A stretch of DNA of 64,000 bases. It comes from CANDOC01 sp965261725. GTDB lineage: Bacteria; Pseudomonadota; Gammaproteobacteria; Pseudomonadales; Endozoicomonadaceae. Below, piece after piece: positions 1-9,279 of this stretch (the stretch's first letter is position 1; every line of letters starts with the position of its first letter). The DNA lies in contig CBDHDU010000031.1 in NCBI GenBank assembly GCA_965261725.1, positions 124,001 through 188,000 on the forward strand, written 5' to 3'. The notes below the pieces were generated by a model. The model saw only the letters and a program-made list of their open reading frames with translations. It ran no database searches and was not told where the DNA came from. The position numbers and the translations under genes are program-made.

Positions 1-1
1 T

Positions 2-832
2 CCGCCTTTTGATGAAGGTGCTCTGGCAGAAAGAATGGTAGCCGATTGTCTGTCAGCCATTGAAGAGAAAACCGGTGGTGAATTTGACTATGAAGTGGGC
101 AATCAGGATCGCTCTATTGGTGCCCGTCTGTCCGGTGAAATCGCTAAACGCCATGGCAATCTCGGAATGAACGATGCACCGTTGACACTCAACCTGAAAG
201 GTAGTGCCGGTCAGAGCTTCGGTGTCTGGAATGCCGGTGGTCTTGAAATGCGTCTTGAAGGTGATGCTAACGACTACGTTGGTAAAGGTATGAGCGGCGG
301 TAAGCTGGTTATTCGCCCACCGGTTGGCAGCGGCTTTGCTTCCCGTGATGCATCAATTATCGGTAATACCTGCCTCTATGGTGCTACGGGCGGTAAGTTG
401 TTTGCTGCCGGTCAGGCCGGTGAACGACTCGGGGTGCGTAACTCCGGTGCGACCGTTGTTGTCGAAGGTGCTGGTGACCACTGCTGTGAATACATGACCG
501 GTGGTCTGGTTGTGGTACTGGGTAAGACAGGACACAACTTTGGTGCAGGTATGACCGGTGGTTTTGCCTATGTGCTGGATATGGATCGTTGCTTTGTGGA
601 TCGCTATAACCATGAACTGGTTGATATTCACCGGGTTGATACCGAGTCTATGGAAATGTACCGCACCCATCTGAGAGATGTGATTACTGAGTATGTGGCT
701 GAAACCGGCAGTGAATGGGGCAGCGATATTCTTGAAGATTACTATGACTATATCGGCCGTTTCTGGCTGGTAAAACCCAAGGCGGCCAGCCTGGATAACC
801 TGCTGGCAAGTACTCGTGGACGACCAGAGTAA
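2..832 (+). CDS. gltB: Glutamate synthase large subunit, C-terminal part (partial at window edge)
   Basis: The reading frame is open from base 2 to the TAA at 830-832, so only the last ~276 residues of a normally ~1500-residue protein are visible. They form the C-terminal GXGXG beta-helix domain: many regularly spaced glycines, for example GNTCLYGATGGKLFAAG and GDHCCEYMTGGLVVVLGKTG. GltB converts glutamine plus 2-oxoglutarate into two glutamates; the amidotransferase and FMN/Fe-S synthase domains lie upstream of the window. gltD follows after 113 bp on the same strand, the usual gltBD order. No frameshift is seen. Confidence 0.95.
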   Translation, partial: PPFDEGALAERMVADCLSAIEEKTGGEFDYEVGNQDRSIGARLSGEIAKRHGNLGMNDAPLTLNLKGSAGQSFGVWNAGGLEMRLEGDANDYVGKGMSGGKLVIRPPVGSGFASRDASIIGNTCLYGATGGKLFAAGQAGERLGVRNSGATVVVEGAGDHCCEYMTGGLVVVLGKTGHNFGAGMTGGFAYVLDMDRCFVDRYNHELVDIHRVDTESMEMYRTHLRDVITEYVAETGSEWGSDILEDYYDYIGRFWLVKPKAASLDNLLASTRGRPE

Positions 833-945
833 GTCTGCTCAGGCAACTAACACTCGTTAGTTGCCTGCTGACTACTGGTTGGAAAAATGAATAAAAAAAT
901 ACGAGTACAGCAATTGCTGCTAACAGATTGGAGAGGTAAAGCGCC

Positions 946-2364
946 ATGGCTGAACGTTTAAATAACAATTTCCAGTTCGTTGATGTGGGGCGCAGGGATC
1001 CATCCAAGAAATCCCTGCGGTTGCGCAAAACCAAATTTGAAGAAATATATGAACCGTTTTCAGAAAAAGAGGTAGCGGGTCAAGCGCATCGCTGTCTGGA
1101 ATGTGGCACACCTTACTGTGAATGGAAATGCCCGGTTCATAACTACATTCCTAACTGGCTGAAGCTGGTGTCTGAAGGCAATCTGATTCAGGCGGCTGAG
1201 TTATCACATCAGACCAACAGCCTGCCGGAAGTCTGTGGTCGTGTATGTCCGCAGGATCGCTTGTGTGAAGGTGCCTGTACTCTTAATGAAGATTTTGGTG
1301 CTGTTACCATCGGGGCAACAGAAAAATATATTACCGATACCGCTATTGCTCTCGGCTGGCGACCGGATATGTCCAAAGTTGAATGGACCGATAAACGGGT
1401 TGCAGTAATCGGTGCAGGCCCAGCAGGTTTGGCCTGTGCCGATGTTTTGGTGCGTAACGGCGTTCATCCTGTCGTATTTGACCGTTACCCAGAAATTGGT
1501 GGTCTGCTGACGTTTGGTATTCCGGAATTCAAGCTGGAAAAAGATGTGATGAAGCGTCGTCGTGAAATATTTACTGAAATGGGTGTTGAATTTCAGCTCA
1601 ATACTGAAATCGGTAAAGATATTTCCATGGCTGAGCTGATGGATGATTACGATGCAATCTTTATGGGTATGGGGACCTACACCTATATGAAAGGTGGCTT
1701 TCCCGGTGAAGATTTACCAGGAGTGCATGATGCGCTGCCTTACCTGATTGCTAATGCGAATCGCTGTCTGGATTTTGAAGAAAATCCTGAAGATTTTATT
1801 GATATGAAAGATAAGCGGGTTGTTGTGTTGGGTGGAGGTGATACGGCAATGGACTGCAACCGAACAGCCATCCGTCAGACAGCGAAAACGGTTAGCTGTG
1901 TCTATCGTCGGGACGAGGAAAATATGCCGGGTTCCCGCCGTGAAGTACAGAATGCCAAACAGGAAGGTGTGCAGTTCCTGTTTAATCGTCAGCCGGTGGC
2001 TATTGTCGGTGATGGCAAAGTTGAAGGTATCAAGGTTGTATCAACTCAGTTAGGTGAACCGGATGAGCAAGGTCGTCGCCGCCCTGAAGTTGTTCCCGAC
2101 AGCGAAGAAATTCTGCCTGCTGATGCTGTGCTGGTAGCCTTCGGCTTCCGTCCCAGCCCGGCAGACTGGTTTGAAGAGCATACTATCAAAACGGATGATG
2201 GCGGTCGGGTGGTAGCACCTGAAGAGTCAAACTATCCGTTCCAGACCAGTAATCCCAAAGTCTTTGCAGGTGGAGATATGGTGCGGGGCTCCGATCTGGT
2301 TGTAACAGCAATCTGGGAAGGACGTCAGGCAGCAGAAGGCATTATGGATTATCTGAAAGTTTAG
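946..2364 (+). CDS. gltD: Glutamate synthase [NADPH] small subunit
   Basis: 472 residues, the usual length. GltD takes electrons from NADPH through FAD and Fe-S centres to GltB. An N-terminal cysteine-rich segment begins near Cys50 (CLECGTPYCEWKCP, then CGRVCPQDRLCEGAC) and matches the [4Fe-4S] ligands. A first Rossmann motif, GAGPAG, begins at residue 156 (FAD) and a second, GGGDTAMDC, at residue 296 (NADPH). A GGAGAGG-like ribosome binding site precedes the ATG. The stop lies only 16 bp from the end of the convergent OTU-like gene, with no obvious terminator between them. Confidence 0.96.
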   Translation: MAERLNNNFQFVDVGRRDPSKKSLRLRKTKFEEIYEPFSEKEVAGQAHRCLECGTPYCEWKCPVHNYIPNWLKLVSEGNLIQAAELSHQTNSLPEVCGRVCPQDRLCEGACTLNEDFGAVTIGATEKYITDTAIALGWRPDMSKVEWTDKRVAVIGAGPAGLACADVLVRNGVHPVVFDRYPEIGGLLTFGIPEFKLEKDVMKRRREIFTEMGVEFQLNTEIGKDISMAELMDDYDAIFMGMGTYTYMKGGFPGEDLPGVHDALPYLIANANRCLDFEENPEDFIDMKDKRVVVLGGGDTAMDCNRTAIRQTAKTVSCVYRRDEENMPGSRREVQNAKQEGVQFLFNRQPVAIVGDGKVEGIKVVSTQLGEPDEQGRRRPEVVPDSEEILPADAVLVAFGFRPSPADWFEEHTIKTDDGGRVVAPEESNYPFQTSNPKVFAGGDMVRGSDLVVTAIWEGRQAAEGIMDYLKV

Positions 2365-2380
2365 ACTGCGACCGTAGTCA

Positions 2381-5300
2381 TTACTGATCAACTTCCATCT
2401 CCTCCTCTGATGATGAGGAGGTGTCATCTTCACCATCAGGTACAAATTCGCCATTAATAACCCAGCCATCGGCAAATTCTATATGCTCCAGTGTTGCCCT
2501 GTTTGTTAGGTAGTCTGTCAATTGACTCCAGTCACCAAGGAAATCAACAATTCTTTCCTTGTTTTCTTTACGGGTCAGGCTTTTGTGTAAAGCTTTGTCG
2601 TTGCTATGTGTGGCACACAATATGGCAAACAACTGTTTATAAATAAGTTGGTTGTCGCCCGGATTTTTAATCAGTGTAAAGGCTTCATAAATAGTGTGGC
2701 TGTTAACGTATTGGAATAAAAGATCCTTAAAATTCTGGCGATACTCCCTAATCCATAATAACAGGCTTGCTTTAGTGACACCGGTATCAGGAAAGGTGTA
2801 GCTTGTGCTGCTAGGTAGTGAAAAGAGCTTCTTTTTGCATGGGACATGGTCCGTTGCAAAATGCCTTAGATTGTACTTATCAATTGCAAGCAGGTCGAAT
2901 AGTGTTTCATTGAACAGATCTGGTGTTTTAACTATTGCGGAAGATGTTAATCTGTCGAACAGTCTTTTTCTTTTGAAATAATCGCTATTGACTATTTCCA
3001 ATCCGTCTTCAAATAACAGGTACCTGAAGCAGTCGATGCCCCATGAGTCCTGGCTGTAATGAGTACGCAATATGTCGGGCAGTGAGACTGCCAGATCTTC
3101 TTTCTTGGCGTTAATAGTAGATCGTACCCGGCCCCATGATGTATTCCATTCTGTTTGCCATTGTCGTTTTCCACTGACACCAACCAGATCTAACACCTTC
3201 CGTAGATAAATTGTGGTAATGGTCTGATAGTGAGGATGATCTGTTCTAAGAACCCGTAACATATTGACTAATGCGCCTTTAGAGTCATTCAATCTCAAAT
3301 TCTCTGATATTTGACAGCGAGGACATAAAAACTGAGCCGTCCACGCAAGATAATTTATATGAGATGACCCCCATTTTGCCACGGGTTCTAGAGCCGTAAA
3401 CGAAGGCATGGCTAGTTTTGTATTGTGACGGTTAAGCTTATTGACAGCAGCACTGAGAGAGTTATGTGTGAACACAAATTTTATGAACTTTGTAGCGTAC
3501 TTTTTTGAAGCTGACTCTGCTTGCCCTAGTGCTTTTAAACCGTCGAGCCCAGTCTGAGGATGCTTTCCTTCTTTCGATGTAGGTTGAACAGTGCAAACTT
3601 TGGGCACTATCCGGCTTTTATTTGCTTTTTTTGAGCTTTTACAAACTCTCTTTTTTTTGGGTGGAGTAGAGTCCAATTCTGACGAATTACTCGCAAGGCG
3701 CTTTCTACATTTTGAATTCACCGGCAGGGGGGCAGGGGAATCTGTAGAATCTGTTTCTATTGGCTGAGCGGCAGCGGGGCTGTCAGAAGGGACACTGTCA
3801 TCACTTATAGCGGTGAATTCTGTAGCTGAAACATTATCTGCGTTACTTATTTTGGTGGTTGGTGCAATTTCTTGTTGTTCTTTATAATGACTATGAGGGG
3901 AATGTGTGGGATAACCGGTAGAATCAGAAGCCCGGTCACGCACGCGATACTTCCTTTTAGGATGTGAATGAGTCTCATCTAGCTTTTTTTTCAATATAGC
4001 CCTTTGTTTCAGCAGCCTTGTCAGCTGCATTCCCATCATTTCCAAATCGTCCTCATGCATGTCGAGTAAATTGTCTCGATACCTTAGCTGTCGGCGTAAA
4101 GATAACCTGGAATCTTCTGCAAGATGGCGAGCCTCTTTTTCTTTCTCATATTGTTCTTTCAGTGCAGTATTTTCATCAAGCAAATATTTTGCTTCTTCTA
4201 TTGCTGAAGCCGTTTGGTATTTTTCTTCTAGCAACTCATGCACTTTCTGCTGGTTTTTACGGGCTATTACTTCCCAGGATCGCTGCATTACATTTGATGC
4301 TCTAAGTCGTGCTTCCAGCCGCTGTGTTTCTTCTCGATATCTATGCAGTAAACCGCTGAGGTGTTCATTTTCAGCTAGCATACTGCTGGTAACTATTCTA
4401 TCAGCGCACGTGAATGATTTAGTAGATTCTTCGTTGGTTTTTTTTCTGTTTGATGATGGTTTCATTGATATAGTATGAGAAGGTGTTAAAGATTTCATTG
4501 CTGCCGAATTATCATCCTGTATTGTTGAAGTAGAAGTCACAACCTCAACCTCAGCCCCAACTTCAATTTCTGGTTGTATTTCGCCTAGGTCTGGGAAGCT
4601 ACTTATTCTTTCTTTTGATTGTGTGTCGAGATGAGGGTAGGTGCCTCTTTTAAATGCTGAAGGAACTTTTACCCACAAGACGTAATGATTATTGTTTTCC
4701 ACACTTAAATGAATTGTTGAAGGTGGCATATTCTCTTTTTTTGTCTTGATATAATGCGCTTGATATTCAATTTCAGTAAAAGAATATTTAAGAACTTCGC
4801 TATCTCTGTAGTTTTCCTCATGATATTCATTCAATAGAAGGTGTTTAATTATTGTTGTATTAAACAGTAACTGTATTGCAGGAATTAAGAAATCCCCTCC
4901 CCAGTTTTCATATCCTAATTTCGGCTTTGTTTCTGTGTTGTTTGCGGGCCATATAAGGTGGATGATCTTAGAATAAGTATAAGTTGGTTTAGGAAGGGTT
5001 GGTACAAGACGTACCAAAAAAGTAGGACTCTCACCTTGAAGATCCTGAAGAAATGTATGCAAACGCGTACGAATATCGAGTGCTGTAAAGGCTTTATCGT
5101 GCATTTCCAAAAACAATGCTTCATTGAGACCTTTGGCAATACAGGTATAAAAACAATTGTGATCGCCAAGTATTTCAACCTTATTATAGCCACCCTGATA
5201 CATCATCTGTTCCAGTCGTTTATCGCGTTCTGATCGAAGTTTTTTTGCTTCATCCTCACCATTCATGGAAAAGATTATAATATCATCCTGACCGACAGGT

Positions 5301-6556
5301 GCTGAAAGTGAAGGAACGGACGGGGTATAGCTATGGCAGGGTAATGTTTGCGCAGATTTGTCAACATGTGAAAGGGGTAGTTTTCGTGGTTGACTTTTTT
5401 CTTTTATATGAGCACTTAAATCTGTGAAGCTGGGGGCTGAGCCTGTAAGGTGCTGAAGATGGAACCTGGGGTTATATAACGAACTTTTGCTGTGTGTGGC
5501 TGCCAGTGTGAATAACTGAAATGCAATTTTTTCTGGAATGATAAAAAATGCTTCAGGGGCACCTATTTGTGTACTATGAATATAATCTCGCACGGTGAGT
5601 ACAGGGTCTTCATATTCATATAAATCAACAGGTTCAATATAAATGATTCTGTGTTTTTGATATAAAGGGGTAATAGAGAAGTCGCTGGCGGTACACAACC
5701 ATCCTGATTCTTGCCCTAGCTTAAAGCAACTAATGCATTCATGATCCTCCTCTGTGTCGAAAATTAATTCTGTAGTGTTACTTTCTTCGACGGTCATAAA
5801 ATCTTTTGTCATTTTGCGAAATGTGTCATTGCACATTTTTGAAAGGCATAATTTTAATGTCTGAGCTGATATAAGTGGTGTATAGAAAATAGGGGCAGGT
5901 TCTCCTTTTCTGGAATCATATTTTGGTATTGCTCTGAGTGGATGTTCTGCATGGGCGGGAAAGAATTTTTTTTCTTTTCCGTCTATGCAGATGCAGAGGC
6001 CATCAGTATTTTCAAGGTGATATATTTGTAAAATGGAGTGATTTTCTTTTGTAAGGTGAAGCCAAATGAAATACAAGATCTTCAGATTGTAAGGTAATTT
6101 TTTTATTATGCTTTCGTGTAATGGTGGACCCTTTAATGGGAATATTTCCCAGCCTTTAATTTTAGGGTTGAAAGCAATAAGCAGGCGTTCAGAAATCGTT
6201 TTAGGGAGGTTGTTTACAGGTGTTAAAGTAGACGATGTGGTATCATATGTTTTTCTATTTTCCTGTATGAGTTTTTTTATATCTTCCGGGAGGTGAGTGG
6301 CTTGCCCTGTGAATTCCTCAATTACTTCTAATAATGCACCTGTAATACTTGTATGTTCGCCATTCCACTGAGGGATGTCTGTTGTTAGAAATCCAAGACC
6401 ATTAAATAAGTAAGCTTCTTTTTTTACTTGAGTATATAGATACCAAGAATCAAAGCAAGTTAAAGGTGTGTGGCCACCTGAAAATGTTTTAGAAATATAA
6501 AACAAAGAGATAAACGTTAATGAAAAAAATATTTTTTTTGTAATAAAGCTATCCAT
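2381..6556 (-). CDS. Large exported eukaryote-like protein with OTU-type cysteine protease signature, coiled coil and nuclear localisation motif
   Basis: 1391 residues. The first ~26 residues are a Sec-type signal (basic start, then FFSLTFISLFYI). Residues 465-468 read Asp-His-Asn-Cys followed by Phe-Tyr, and a His-Tyr pair lies at 624-625 after three Asn. This arrangement matches the catalytic Asp/Cys and C-terminal His of OTU deubiquitinases, with His replacing the usual Gly at 466. A coiled coil covers about residues 722-862. A basic cluster at 965-971 (PPKKKRV), followed by more lysines, is close to the SV40 nuclear localisation signal. The last ~350 residues match nothing I know. The gene is AT-rich against its gltD and hemE neighbours, as expected for acquired DNA. 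Host-directed ubiquitin removal is inferred; the OTU call is by motif only. Confidence 0.7.
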   Translation of the reverse strand: MDSFITKKIFFSLTFISLFYISKTFSGGHTPLTCFDSWYLYTQVKKEAYLFNGLGFLTTDIPQWNGEHTSITGALLEVIEEFTGQATHLPEDIKKLIQENRKTYDTTSSTLTPVNNLPKTISERLLIAFNPKIKGWEIFPLKGPPLHESIIKKLPYNLKILYFIWLHLTKENHSILQIYHLENTDGLCICIDGKEKKFFPAHAEHPLRAIPKYDSRKGEPAPIFYTPLISAQTLKLCLSKMCNDTFRKMTKDFMTVEESNTTELIFDTEEDHECISCFKLGQESGWLCTASDFSITPLYQKHRIIYIEPVDLYEYEDPVLTVRDYIHSTQIGAPEAFFIIPEKIAFQLFTLAATHSKSSLYNPRFHLQHLTGSAPSFTDLSAHIKEKSQPRKLPLSHVDKSAQTLPCHSYTPSVPSLSAPVGQDDIIIFSMNGEDEAKKLRSERDKRLEQMMYQGGYNKVEILGDHNCFYTCIAKGLNEALFLEMHDKAFTALDIRTRLHTFLQDLQGESPTFLVRLVPTLPKPTYTYSKIIHLIWPANNTETKPKLGYENWGGDFLIPAIQLLFNTTIIKHLLLNEYHEENYRDSEVLKYSFTEIEYQAHYIKTKKENMPPSTIHLSVENNNHYVLWVKVPSAFKRGTYPHLDTQSKERISSFPDLGEIQPEIEVGAEVEVVTSTSTIQDDNSAAMKSLTPSHTISMKPSSNRKKTNEESTKSFTCADRIVTSSMLAENEHLSGLLHRYREETQRLEARLRASNVMQRSWEVIARKNQQKVHELLEEKYQTASAIEEAKYLLDENTALKEQYEKEKEARHLAEDSRLSLRRQLRYRDNLLDMHEDDLEMMGMQLTRLLKQRAILKKKLDETHSHPKRKYRVRDRASDSTGYPTHSPHSHYKEQQEIAPTTKISNADNVSATEFTAISDDSVPSDSPAAAQPIETDSTDSPAPLPVNSKCRKRLASNSSELDSTPPKKKRVCKSSKKANKSRIVPKVCTVQPTSKEGKHPQTGLDGLKALGQAESASKKYATKFIKFVFTHNSLSAAVNKLNRHNTKLAMPSFTALEPVAKWGSSHINYLAWTAQFLCPRCQISENLRLNDSKGALVNMLRVLRTDHPHYQTITTIYLRKVLDLVGVSGKRQWQTEWNTSWGRVRSTINAKKEDLAVSLPDILRTHYSQDSWGIDCFRYLLFEDGLEIVNSDYFKRKRLFDRLTSSAIVKTPDLFNETLFDLLAIDKYNLRHFATDHVPCKKKLFSLPSSTSYTFPDTGVTKASLLLWIREYRQNFKDLLFQYVNSHTIYEAFTLIKNPGDNQLIYKQLFAILCATHSNDKALHKSLTRKENKERIVDFLGDWSQLTDYLTNRATLEHIEFADGWVINGEFVPDGEDDTSSSSEEEMEVDQ

Positions 6557-6659
6557 AATATGTAGGTATCTAAAGATTCGGAAATCACTATTTTATTAAG
6601 AACATTTCGATTCTAGCAGATATAAAGAGCAGTGCGAATGCACGGTTTTGCCAGATGCT

Positions 6660-6688
6660 TTTACATGCACTTGAAACTTGCTTATAGT
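6660..6688 (+). promoter_or_regulatory. Candidate sigma70 promoter of hemE
   Basis: TTTACA at 6660-6665 and TATAGT at 6683-6688 are separated by exactly 17 bp. They lie about 55 bp upstream of the hemE start, in the divergent gap between the OTU-like gene and hemE. Assigned by pattern only. Confidence 0.5.
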
Positions 6689-6744
6689 GGCTCGGTCTGA
6701 GGGGGCTATATTCAGGCGCCAGAGTTGTCTTGTTGGAATAAGTA

Positions 6745-7809
6745 ATGAATAAACTGAAAAATGACCGTTTCCTGAAAGCACTATTACGTGAACCTGTTGA
6801 TGTAACGCCGGTCTGGATGATGCGTCAGGCGGGTCGCTATTTGCCTGAATACCGCGCAACCCGTGCGGAAGCTGGCGATTTTATGAGCCTGTGCCAGTCC
6901 CCTGAGAGAGCCTGTGAAGTGACACTGCAGCCACTGGCCCGGTTTGAGCTGGATGCAGCAATTCTGTTTTCCGATATTCTCACCATCCCTGATGCGATGG
7001 GGCTTGGGCTGTATTTTGAAACCGGTGAAGGGCCTAAATTCCGTAAACCTGTAAGATCTGCTGCTGATGTGGATGCTTTGTCTGTTCCTGACCCGGAAGA
7101 CAGTCTTAAGTATGTAATGGATGCAGTACGCCTGATTCGCCATGAACTGAACGGACAGGTTCCTCTGATCGGTTTCTCCGGTAGCCCGTGGACGCTGGCA
7201 ACCTATATGGTCGAGGGTAGCAGTACTAAAGACTTCCGTAACATCAAAGGGATGATGTACAGCCAGCCGGAAGTCTTGTATCAGTTGCTGGATAAATTGG
7301 CCGACTCTGTTATTTCCTATCTGAATGCCCAGATTAAAGCAGGTGGTCAGGCGGTACAGATTTTTGATACCTGGGGTGGTGTGTTGACGCCGGAAGCCTA
7401 TCGCACATTTTCGCTTCACTATATGCAGAAAATTGTTAACGGATTGATTCGTGAAAACGAAGGTCGCAAAGTGCCGGTTATTCTGTTTACCAAGAATGGT
7501 GGTCAGTGGCTGGAACTGATTGCTGATACCGGGGCTGATGCCGCAGGTTTGGACTGGACAACGGATATTGGTAATGCCAGACAACGAGTAGGAGATCGGA
7601 TGGCGCTGCAGGGCAATCTTGATCCCTGTGTTCTATATGCAGGGCCGGAACAGATTCGTGAGCAGGTAGATGTTGTGCTGGAGAAGTTTGGGGCAGGTTC
7701 AGGGCATGTATTTAACTTGGGGCATGGCATTCATCCGCAGGTGAACCCGGATCATGCCAAAGCAATGATTGATGCTGTGCACGAGCTGTCAGTGCAATAT
7801 CACAACTAA
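6745..7809 (+). CDS. hemE: Uroporphyrinogen-III decarboxylase
   Basis: 354 residues, full length for the family. HemE removes four carboxyl groups from uroporphyrinogen III to give coproporphyrinogen III in haem synthesis, in the cytoplasm. The N-terminal signature PVWMMRQAGRYLPEYR (about residues 22-37), with its substrate-binding arginines, is intact. The second conserved block, GFSGSPWTLATYMVEG, and the C-terminal NLGHGI block are also present. The gene is monocistronic: the OTU-like gene diverges upstream and purD converges downstream, with a hairpin between hemE and purD. Confidence 0.97.
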   Translation: MNKLKNDRFLKALLREPVDVTPVWMMRQAGRYLPEYRATRAEAGDFMSLCQSPERACEVTLQPLARFELDAAILFSDILTIPDAMGLGLYFETGEGPKFRKPVRSAADVDALSVPDPEDSLKYVMDAVRLIRHELNGQVPLIGFSGSPWTLATYMVEGSSTKDFRNIKGMMYSQPEVLYQLLDKLADSVISYLNAQIKAGGQAVQIFDTWGGVLTPEAYRTFSLHYMQKIVNGLIRENEGRKVPVILFTKNGGQWLELIADTGADAAGLDWTTDIGNARQRVGDRMALQGNLDPCVLYAGPEQIREQVDVVLEKFGAGSGHVFNLGHGIHPQVNPDHAKAMIDAVHELSVQYHN

Positions 7810-7828
7810 TATTTGCTATGCTAAAAAA

Positions 7829-7857
7829 ATAGCGACATACAGAATATATGTCGCTAT
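7829..7857. terminator. Hairpin terminator between hemE and purD
   Basis: A perfect 10-bp stem (ATAGCGACAT at 7829-7838 with ATGTCGCTAT at 7848-7857) has a 9-nt loop. Read on the minus strand it is followed by a run of T (7823-7829), so it is a classical rho-independent terminator for purD. On the plus strand the tail is less T-rich, but the hairpin may also stop hemE transcripts. Confidence 0.8.
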
Positions 7858-7885
7858 CTTGCTTCAACCAAAATCTGGCTAAGGC

Positions 7886-9175
7886 TTATTTTTGCTCGCG
7901 GGCAATAGCACGATAGCCAATATCCCGGCGGCAATACATCTGATCCCAGCTGATTTTATCCACTGCTTCATAAGCGCGCTGCTGTGCTTCAGCAACGGTA
8001 TCGCCTAAAGCAGTTGCACACAGAACACGACCCCCATTGGTTGTGACCTGATTGCTTTCATTCAGCTTGGTACCCGCCTGAAATACATGAGTGTTGCTGT
8101 CGTTAGCAGATTCAATACCTGTAATCACATCACCTTTGTTGTAGCTGGCAGGGTAACCACCGGCAGCGAGAACAACGCCCAGTGCAGCACGGGAATCCCA
8201 TTCAACTTCTGCTTCGTTCAGGCGACCTTCAACTGCATGTGTGCAGAGTGATACCAGATCAGAACGCAGGCGCATCATAATTGGCTGGGTTTCCGGGTCA
8301 CCAAAACGACAGTTGTATTCCAGTACCTTAGGTGTACCGTCAGTATCGATCATCAGGCCAGCATACAGAAAACCGGTATAAGGTGTGCCTTCAGCTGCCA
8401 TACCCTGAACCGTTGGCAGAATAACTTCGTTCATGGCGCGGTCGTGAATTTTCGGCGTTACAACTGGAGCAGGTGAGTATGCTCCCATACCTCCGGTGTT
8501 TGGGCCTTTGTCGCCATCGTCGCGGGCTTTGTGATCCTGACTGGTAGCCAGTGCCAGTACATTCTTACCGTCAACCATAACGATAAAACTGGCTTCTTCG
8601 CCCTGGAGAAACTCTTCGATAACCACACGGGAACCAGCATCACCGAAGGAGTTGTGCTGCAGCATATCTTCAACGGCATCGATGGCTTCCTGTTCGGTCT
8701 GAGCAAGGATTACACCTTTGCCTGCAGCCAGTCCGTCAGCCTTGACGACAATTGGAGCACCTTTTTCGCGAATATAGGAGACAGCAGGCTCAATCTCGGT
8801 AAAGGCACTGTATTCAGCGGTAGGAATATTGTGGCGCTTCAGGAAATCTTTACTGAAAGTCTTTGAACCTTCCAGTTGCGCGGCCGCTGCGGTTGGGCCA
8901 AAAATAGCCAGACCTTCTTCTTGAAAACGGTCAACAACACCGGCAACCAGCGGTGCTTCCGGGCCGACAATGGTAAGGTCAACATTAACTTCTTTGGCAA
9001 AGCTGACCAGTTTGTCCAACTCCAGAACGTCAATAGCTACATTCTGAATACCTGCTGCTTTTGCTGTGCCCGCATTGCCGGGGGCAACATAAACAGTTTC
9101 TACCTGCTCACTGCTGGCCGTTTTCCATGCCAGTGCGTGCTCACGGCCACCACTACCAATGATCAAAACATTCAT
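7886..9175 (-). CDS. purD: Phosphoribosylamine-glycine ligase
   Basis: 429 residues from the ATG at 9175, which gives the canonical N-terminus MNVLIIGSGGREHAL with GGAG eight bases upstream. A longer frame starting at 9208 adds 11 residues that are not family-like. PurD joins glycine to phosphoribosylamine with ATP, step two of purine synthesis. The ATP-grasp core is visible (IVVKADGLAAGKGVI; YNCRFGDPETQ near the metal site). purH lies upstream on the same strand, separated by about 100 bp, giving the common gammaproteobacterial purH-purD order; the two are probably co-transcribed. Confidence 0.96.
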   Translation of the reverse strand: MNVLIIGSGGREHALAWKTASSEQVETVYVAPGNAGTAKAAGIQNVAIDVLELDKLVSFAKEVNVDLTIVGPEAPLVAGVVDRFQEEGLAIFGPTAAAAQLEGSKTFSKDFLKRHNIPTAEYSAFTEIEPAVSYIREKGAPIVVKADGLAAGKGVILAQTEQEAIDAVEDMLQHNSFGDAGSRVVIEEFLQGEEASFIVMVDGKNVLALATSQDHKARDDGDKGPNTGGMGAYSPAPVVTPKIHDRAMNEVILPTVQGMAAEGTPYTGFLYAGLMIDTDGTPKVLEYNCRFGDPETQPIMMRLRSDLVSLCTHAVEGRLNEAEVEWDSRAALGVVLAAGGYPASYNKGDVITGIESANDSNTHVFQAGTKLNESNQVTTNGGRVLCATALGDTVAEAQQRAYEAVDKISWDQMYCRRDIGYRAIAREQK

Positions 9176-9279
9176 TTTTGCTGCTCCGACTTTATAAGCC
9201 GTGGACATTCAGTTAGAAGGTTAAAACTGTATGCCCATGTCCCGGCTGTTTTATAGTTGCAAAGGATCGATAGTAGATA

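Noticed and set aside
353..670. Minus-strand open frame inside gltB
   Set aside because: Shadow of a strongly conserved plus-strand gene; composition is not protein-like.
4059..4478. Plus-strand 139-codon frame opposite the coiled coil of the OTU-like gene
   Set aside because: Ser/Cys/Phe-rich mirror of a charged coiled coil; no ribosome binding site.
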